A DNA stretch of 64,000 bases from Hyposmocoma kahamanoa (lineage: Eukaryota; Arthropoda; Insecta; Lepidoptera; Cosmopterigidae), in assembly GCF_003589595.1 (NCBI RefSeq), contig NW_020653993.1:7041876-7105875 (forward strand), written 5' to 3'. The notes beneath the pieces are model-generated. The model saw only the letters and a program-made list of their open reading frames with translations, was not told where the DNA came from and ran no database searches. Position numbers and translations under genes: made by a program. Each line of letters starts with the position of its first letter. Position 1 is the first letter of the stretch. This document shows, piece after piece, positions 46,601 through 55,600 of the stretch.

Positions 46601-49600
46601 GACGAATCATATGCCAGCCCAATGTTGTCATGTAATTACTTTTAACCCTGGAAAGAGCGGAGTTTCATCCCTTGTCATCCGAACAAACTTTCAATACTCA
46701 TTAGTTAAAAATAAGTTAAAAAATGAACTATTTCAGTTTAAGCCACTATTTCTGAAAACACACACATTATCTTTCCCCTTTCCGTCTGGTTTCCTCTACT
46801 ATACATATGTATGTCTATATTGTAGTTTATGGTTAGGGCTAGAATGCTACTTGCAAACCTAGGTTTGTTTGTGATAGGTTACAGCTTATTCTTACCACTT
46901 TATTCTTTATTTATTATATTATAGTTACAGCCGCTAACTATAATAAATTAGTTGTTCTTAAGTGCAACGATGTCTGATTGCTTGCATCCAGTCGCCTTAG
47001 ACGTTTTGTTCGCTAAAAGAAAGAGTACAATCACGAGGTAACTTCACATTACGTATATAAAGTAAAAACAAAACTCACCGTCCGCCGCCGCCACCACCGC
47101 CGCCGCCACCACCACCGCCGCCGCCGCCGCCGCCGCCGCCACCGCCTCCGCCCCAGCGGTCCCCCCCAAATCTCCCCGGAGGTCCCGTATTGCGGTCGCG
47201 ACCCCAACGAGTGCCACCCCCACCGCCACGCCCACCGGCAGGACCCCAACGCCCGCTGCCTCCACCTCCACCGCCGCCACCGCCACCGCCACCGCCACCG
47301 CCCCAGCGATCCTCTGGCAAAAAACGAACGAAAAATACATCGAGATGTTTTACATTTAGTGTGTGCTGATGCACCCGGTACACTAGATTTCTCTTTTAAT
47401 CTACTGCCTCTGTTGTATAAAACCTAATAACATTTCTGGACAATTTAATTTTCATTACGCAACCAATCTCTTCAAGAGCTTACCAATTAGTAAAATTTAT
47501 TGTGAATAATCACCACCAACCAGACTTTAGGTGACCCGGTGTGGGCGCTGGCAGTCCAACCCAACTTGACTTTCAGTGGGTAGAGTCTGTCGTTTGCGGG
47601 GGTCCAAAAACGGAGATCTATTGGAGTTTATTGAACCAATAACCTATACGAAGGCGACACACGACAATGATATTATGTATTACAGAGGTGCTTTGATCAA
47701 AACGGGGGCAGAGTCGGTAGCACTTTTGGAACTCTATTTTAAGACCTAAGAGTTACGTTGCATTATTGCGTAACGAGAAATATAAGTTTTGGTGATTCGA
47801 ACCAAACTTGCATCAAATCACCATTATACAGGCCGTTCCACGGCTATGGAACACGAAAGGAAAATACTTAACATAATAGATAGGATATTTTGCCTATTGA
47901 TATTGCTTTTTTTATAGTACTAAATGACGGGATAAACTAGTGCGCCTGATGGAAGCAACATGCCTGTCCTTTACATTTGCAATGCATCAATTCGAAAGAT
48001 CTGAGGGGCACTGTCACCCTGAGACATAAGTTGACAAGTCCCGTGTGCCAGTAATTTCACCAGCAGTGTACCCTTCAAAACCGGAACCCAATGAGGAGCT
48101 CAACTGCTACTAAATTGTACATTTTAACGGTGTTCGTTTAAATTAAGATACTATGATACTTATAAAGGATTAATCCGTATGACTGACCCTTTCGATTGGT
48201 ATCATAATAATAAAACAGGTGTTTTTGTCTACATTAGATCGGTTCGATTCCTCGTTGAGGCAAGCAACTTCTTAAAAGTCTTTGAATGCACTATTACTTT
48301 TAAAAATAATGTCTCCATGAAACAAAATATCCTATATATATACAATATTTACTTTCCCTCCGTGTCCGATAACCGTAAGACGCCCGTTATAGTTTTTATC
48401 GTTGAACCCATGGTTAGCGCTCTGGAATGATGACGTCCCGGGTTCGGTTTCGGGTGGATGGTTTTTTTTTTGTTCTAGGTAATATTCTAGTGCGAGTTTA
48501 TTTTGTTGCTCTAGTACTTGTAATACAGGGAATTTCCTGCTTTAAGGGCATGTAATTGGTGTAAATTTGCTATTGTCTATCTAGCCGTTTTGCCCAGGTG
48601 ATGTTTTTCAAGCCAGGATAGTAGGTACTAGTAAGATAATATTGGCTAATTAATCACCTCTACAATAGCAGATTTTTTCAGAGAAATAAATTAGCATGGA
48701 AAAATGTATTCTCACTTTTCTCAATCGATACGTCCGACTCCGAATCGCCTCCGACTCCGCGAGGGTCGTTATCAGGCTTCTGGTTCTTCCGCTTTTGATA
48801 AAACCATCTCCGTACCATCCCTACATCATCACCTGTAATATTTCACGCCTTTTGTGAGCTTAGTCAATGAATTTTACAAAGTTAACTAATATTTCTAATG
48901 GGTGATTTTCTATCAATTTCTGCGGGCAGCGGCTTCTCTCAGTGTGTATATTTACTACAAGCGCCAATTGGTCTGCCAAGCGTCCCTATTACTAAATAAA
49001 AACTATTATTATAATAAAAATATTATATTTCAAAATGATTCTAATGCAATTTCCTAAATGACTCTGGACTGGTGGTGTTAGTGGTAGCGTTACAAATTAA
49101 CGGTCATGTCGTCCAACACAAATATATTTTTTTAAATTTCGTAACATTACGAAGGATCCGGTCAATGAGATTCAAGTACTTTGCGAGTTCAAAATTTAGG
49201 TCAGACGCGATAATTGTACAAACCTCTATCGCGTGAATATCCGTCGCGCGACCGCCGGTCGTCACGGCGCTTGCGGTCGTCGTCACGCGCCCGCTTGTGC
49301 GGCGGTTGTTCGCGCCCTTCGGACCGATCGCGCTTTTCTTTCTCACGAAGCACCCCAGCCGCTCTAGCTTCTTTGTGCAATCCTTCCAGGGCCTTCTTGC
49401 ACTCCTCTTCGTTCAGCTCCGGGAAGACGACCTCGTCTATCCACGACCCCACCTCCGGCAGCGTGAAGTTCGCTGTTAATTGAATCGCGAGTTAGAGAAG
49501 GCAAAGATTGTCGGACACTGTGTCGCCCAGGGGTAGGTCTTACGGCTGAGGGAGGCTACCAACCTTTCATGTCCATAACAGCTCCGTCAGGGACTTCCTT

Positions 49601-52600
49601 GCCGTCCGCCTCCTCGCGTTTCTTCTGCCGCTCGAGGTAAGTTTCCTCGTCAGTGACTACGACCACCGCGACTCGCCGGTAGCCGTCGAATTCCCTCAAC
49701 TTGCGCCTCTGGGCCGACGGGTACACATTCGTCTGTACGAACGACGCGATATCGAAACCGCGGATTTAGAGGTATACCGTTGCCGCAGACGACGCATAGC
49801 CGGGCAGGAACGTATGATGTGGAGCAAAACATTCGCATTTTAATTCGGTTCCGATTCCAACGCCGTTATTATAGTGGCAGTCCACCTAGAACAAGCTCAA
49901 TAGAGATCCCACTCTGTTTATTGGTCGGTACGTTTGGCAAGTTATTCTAGACTAGTATACCGCTTACTTACCGTCACTAGAAAAAGGCAAATACATAGCA
50001 GTCATATAGCGCTTATATTAACTTATAATGTACGACGTACCTTGCGGACGATCCTGGGATACTGTGGCTAGTTTACACGAGAATATGATATACCGCGAAT
50101 GTGCATACTGTGACGTTGGACGAATGCGAATGCCAAAGAGTTGCTTTACATCCGAAACCGATCTCGATTGTTCCTGTACAAGTGCTGCCAAAGAATGTAG
50201 AGTTAGTTACAAATCAATGGGGGTCTCACCTGATCGAGAATGAAATTCCTCCTGCGTCCTTTGGCGATTTCCAATAACTTAAGCACGCATTTGGCGCACT
50301 TGGAGACCATAGCGTCCCAGCGGCCCTCGTACGTGCTTCGGAACGGTTTACAGTCCACCTGTTCATTTTACAAATATACAAAAACTGCGCTACTCTGGCG
50401 CTAGAACAACTTACAGCTAACTTAGATTATAGAGAAATAGGCTAATTGATACCAGGGACTCCTTTTGGTGGCCGGGACTGTCGGTCCTCTTCTCCGTTCC
50501 ACTGGTATCATAAAATGTCGGTATGAAAAATGTTGTGATAATTTTTAGCTAGCGTCTATGACGCAGTTTTCTATTATATAAAGTTGACCCCTGTTGGCAT
50601 AACAGACGTTTTAATTAGTATCAGTGTATTGTCGTTTATTCGCTTTTGTCAAACCTTAACTACCCTGGAAGAAATATTTTGATTAACATTTTGTATAGTG
50701 TTGTGTAGTTGTCGTTTATACTTATTAATGTAAAATATATATTTTTCGTAGTTAACCTTTGAAATATAGCGGTGTTAGATTTCCTTTACTTATAAAGTAA
50801 TGGATTTCCTTTTCATGTACATTTAATGGTTTCTTAGACTAGTTGCAATACTTACCAATTGTTATTTCCATTTTAACTGACGTTATAGGCCTTACCTTGC
50901 CATTTGTTTTAAAATTATGACATTCATCCTCACCAAAATACATTTATCACTCATTTGAATAGACTAGTGTTGCATTGCAGCAGTGAAACATCAATGTTGT
51001 CGATATAATTTGAAGTTATAATCTTATCTTATCGATAAAACGTTGCGTATACCTATTGTTAGTCTATGTTATAAAACGATGGTTTTCGATATCAACACTA
51101 ATTTACATACCAAAATAAGAGTTGTGTCACTTAAGTATAAAAAATGTGACAATTTTTTTCGGTGTTAATTTAAAACATAATATGGATATGCATACATAAA
51201 TTTCCATACTTACGCCGTTATATATAGTTTACTTACCAATTATTAATTCGACTATTCATTTATAAATCCAAACTCCTTTAGTAATGTAGTTATACGTTTT
51301 CATGATTCGTGTCCTCATCTATCATTATTGTAGACTTAATCCCCGGTATATTTAACTAGATGCACCTAGATTGAATTCCTAGTTTATCTAAACGTTGAAC
51401 ACGATGCAGAAATGTCAATATCGATGTGAAACACGAATAATACCATGCATAAAGTGTAAGAACTACACAATTCGGATGCCTTTGATATAAAAATATTAAA
51501 AAAGAAATATACAGTTGCCAAACTTATTTCGTATAGAAAACCCTTTTGTGTGTCAATAAAAACTTTGTGTTATATGAAGAAAACAAAAACAAAGCATGCG
51601 ATAAAAACAATTCGAAACTAGTGTTAAATAATGTTTGAAAATCTAACGCCGCAATAATTCAAAGGAATTTAATCATTTTATAGATGATTAAGGTAACCAT
51701 ATCTGTCGTAGTTGTCAATTTCTCAGATCGCCCGCGTAACGAAAAAAAAAGACGAAAAACAGTCCTCTGACGGTGATGTCTTTCCGATGCAGTATTGCCG
51801 GTTAAACCAGTTTCTACTAAATATCTGTCATAATTTGTGTTCTACTCTCGGCAGATAATTAGGAGTCTTCGTTTAAACGGCAACACAAAGTCGAAAAAGA
51901 ATATCAGTGCAGCCGGGTTACTTCGTCGGCAGGACCGTGTCGATATAATGCACAGTCACGTAGCAAAATTAAATTTCGGTTTTCTTAAGAAATATTGAAC
52001 GAAATTGTTAAATAATTTGTCCATAAATAGCATTGACCTCCCAACAAATGGCCTAATCGGGTCTAATACAAAAACCACGAAAAAAATGTTCGAAGTTAAC
52101 CTATACAAACGTAGTGACATGTAACGAAATATAAAAAACTAAAACATTTAATTTAAATTGTAAAGTCATACCAGTAGTGCCTAATTTTGCTTGCAACAAT
52201 TTAAGGGCCCAAAAGCACCATATTCAGCTTCTACTGGAAATTTAACAAAATGCACCATATTTAGCTTCGACTGTAAATTATTTGAACACAAGAGTAATAG
52301 AGTAGCCTCTATCGTAAAACTATAATTAATTTTTATATATATTATTATGTTGAATTTCGTATAAATTCACTTAAAGAAACAATAAAGAGTTGGGCAGATA
52401 CGTACATACACATATTACTGTAAATGTGAAAATAAGCGTGTACTATAAGAAATGTACCGACATTCCAGCTAAACATAAACTCAAATATCCGTAATTCCGA
52501 AAACCGATTTATAACAAAACCGTTGCGCTTTCGAGTAATTTTGATGCTTTTCACAAAGACAAAATTAGCTTTTGTTTTGTAATCTTCCTAAAAAAATACA

Positions 52601-55600
52601 TTTGACATTGTGGAAATTCGAGCTAACGATATTTCGGGCAAATGTATTTTCTGACTTCTGATAGGTAATCCCAAGCTGTAAAGCGAGTACAACAATATTT
52701 TGTTAGTTATTGCTAACGTTTAATAAAAAATCATTTTAAAAATAAAATTAAAATCAAATATCTCTATAGTTTCTTTGTTCTAAATATTTCAATCGCTTGT
52801 GGTTCGAACAATTGAAAATGACCAAGTTTATGTAAGCTTCTTAAAATTGACGAATCCGGGTCCGGTCTCTTTTCATCTTTTGCGCATGCAACGTGTCGAA
52901 AAAGGACACTTAGCTATTTGATTATTTTGTGTGCTTTTGTAATTTATATTTACGAATCATTTATATATAAATTAAATACTATAAAACTGTACAAAATGAC
53001 ACTTTTAAATGAGAACTACGATAACACCATTATATTTGTTCAGTGAAAATACGATACAAAATCCTGTATTTACAGTTTACTGCAGTAATTTTTACAAGTT
53101 ATTATTATTGGTACTGCATGATTGACAACCGTGCTGTCAGTCGAAAAAAACGAAGATTGTTCGATTGAACGAGCGCGTTTGACGCTCTGTATGCGATTTT
53201 AACGCCCTATAGGTGCGGACACTTTTTAGCGCGAACCCGACGTCCATTTATTGGTAGGTCAATGATAAATAGTTAATATTTATATATCATATTATATATC
53301 ATAACGTTTAGAGAATTCCGATAAATATTTCGTAAATAAATGAAAATATTGATTTCGCCACGAACGCACGCATGTCTAGCCGTGAATGTGAGACGATCTT
53401 GCTGTGCAGTGTGTAGTGTGCAGTGTAGCAGTGTGGTGTGCGCGGTGCTGTACCTTCATCTTGTCGAAGAGCGCGCCGGTAGAGAGGATGTTGTACCGGC
53501 GCTCCGGGTGCTTGGCGGCGTGCGCGCGTGCCCAGTACGTCTTGCCCGAGCCCGGCATGCCCACCATCAGGATCACCTGCGCACGACACTCCTTTAAGAC
53601 GCTGAATACCGTCGAATACGCTTCACTTTAAAGCGTTTTAGGTACATCTGTTCAACTTGTGGCAGTGGAAAAAAAATAATTTTATTCTTCATCATGTTAT
53701 CTACAACGCTGTTGTATTTTCCAACACACGATTTTACAATATTTTCTAGGTAAAAAAAATTCAAAGTTACCTTTTATTCTACGCTTTCAACGCAAATATA
53801 TCCGTAATATACAAAATAAAATTCAAAAAATTTTTGATGAATAAGGTCTTAATCAATAATGTTAAAACCGTGGTTGTTTTATTTTTCCATTTTGAACCTA
53901 AGGGTTGTTTTATTTTTCCATTTTGAACCTATTTGTATGAAAAGTGACAGTCGCGCCGCCGCCGCGCTGCTGCAGCAGCGATGCAGCCCGGCTAACAACG
54001 GCTAATTTGAACGCGCCTATGTTGGAAATAACCTTTTTTTTGAAACGTGCGCAAACTATTGGTAGTTTCTTCTCTTTTACGCATACGAAGGTCGGCAGTG
54101 ATAGCTGACACACGTTGCTGGATGGACTCCTGCTCGATGGACTTATGTCGCCCGCACTGCCCCTAGCTAGCTAATTCATTTCATAAATTGTAATATAGTA
54201 GGCGTGGCTTAAAACATCGTTCGCTCAAGGTCATCGACGCTTCTCACCGTCTTAACTTCGAAACGGTTTACAAAAATACCAACTATTTTCCGTCTTTCAA
54301 ACATCGAAATCGACCCTTTTATTATAATATCAATTTTACCAGCACCCTTACCCTCCCAAACCGGAACACCGTAATGCTGACTTTACTTCTTAGCGGCAAA
54401 AATGGGTAAGGTGGCAGTACTTCCCTGGACGAACTCTTTCACAAGGAGCTCTACTGCTATTGACCTGATCCTGAATCCTGATTAGCTGATCACTAGCATT
54501 AGAAAAATGTTTAAGGGCTAAGTACTTTTGGTTTAATGCGTCACACCTTGTTCGATACAAGAAAATGTATATATCATTTTGGTACCCTAGTAAAGGAACA
54601 CATTTGAGACATTCATATTGATATTCCAGTGACAAATCAGTTTTGAATGTGGACTTCCTGACATTTCATTGTACGTAATATAATGGCGCACGACTATTTC
54701 CTCTGTGCTTACGCACAAACATGGCATGTTCACTCTTAAAACATGGCTCCATAAATTATCTACATATGCACTATTTTCTAATCAATGATTATATTATCGT
54801 AATTATATCAGTTTTCGTCGAGTCACCGCCGCGGAATCTCATGATTAAGGACCACGGGACGGTTTGAAACGTGTCAAACAAAAATTCGACTTAGTTACGT
54901 GAGTAATCCGTTAGTTTAGTTAATATGTCTGAGTCTCACAATTGTTTTTTATTTAAAATCAATGATTGCATAAAAATATTAAAGAAATATAAACGTTGTA
55001 TACATTCAAAACTTAAAACTAAGTAACCGACATCTGACGACCTATCTATTCTTTCAGAGCTATTGTCAAAAGCACTGTGTCGTTACGATACAGGTGACTA
55101 TACATTTTTTTCTAAACGTTACATATCATTACAATTACATTTTCGAAAATTAAATGGTTAGGTCTTTGCACAAAGAAATATTTTTTTCGAAACATATTGC
55201 TTGGGTAACCCACACTCTACGCTCGACATTCGTCATTTCATTCGATATACGGGCCGACGGCAACGCGCGGAGAGGCATATCTTTCATTACCTTCCTCTGT
55301 CGGTTGCGCAGAGCTTATGCGTTACGCATGTGTTATTATGAACGCGCTAACTCTCACTTCCCTGTAATAAACCTCACCTCACATTCTGCGAGGGAATTGG
55401 GCCTTCTGGGCCCGTCAACGAGGTCGGCCTCTGCGATCAAATGATAGCCCGGAACCAAACACGCTTCCGTGCCGTCGAGTTCTTCTTCGACAGTGTACCT
55501 GGACATACAACATTTTAAGTTCTTAGGTTTTTACGAATGTTACACATAGGATATATATTTCTATTCTATATTTCAAATAAATCCAGAAAAATAGTTTAAT

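Noticed and set aside
47044..47383. Alternative reading frames across the poly-Gly exon
   Set aside because: They are shadows of the GGN tract; only one frame fits the splice phases on both sides.
53910..54113. GC-rich minus-strand frame upstream of the P-loop exon
   Set aside because: It has no fit with the flanking exon phases and no family similarity, and contains a GCC/CTG simple-repeat stretch.
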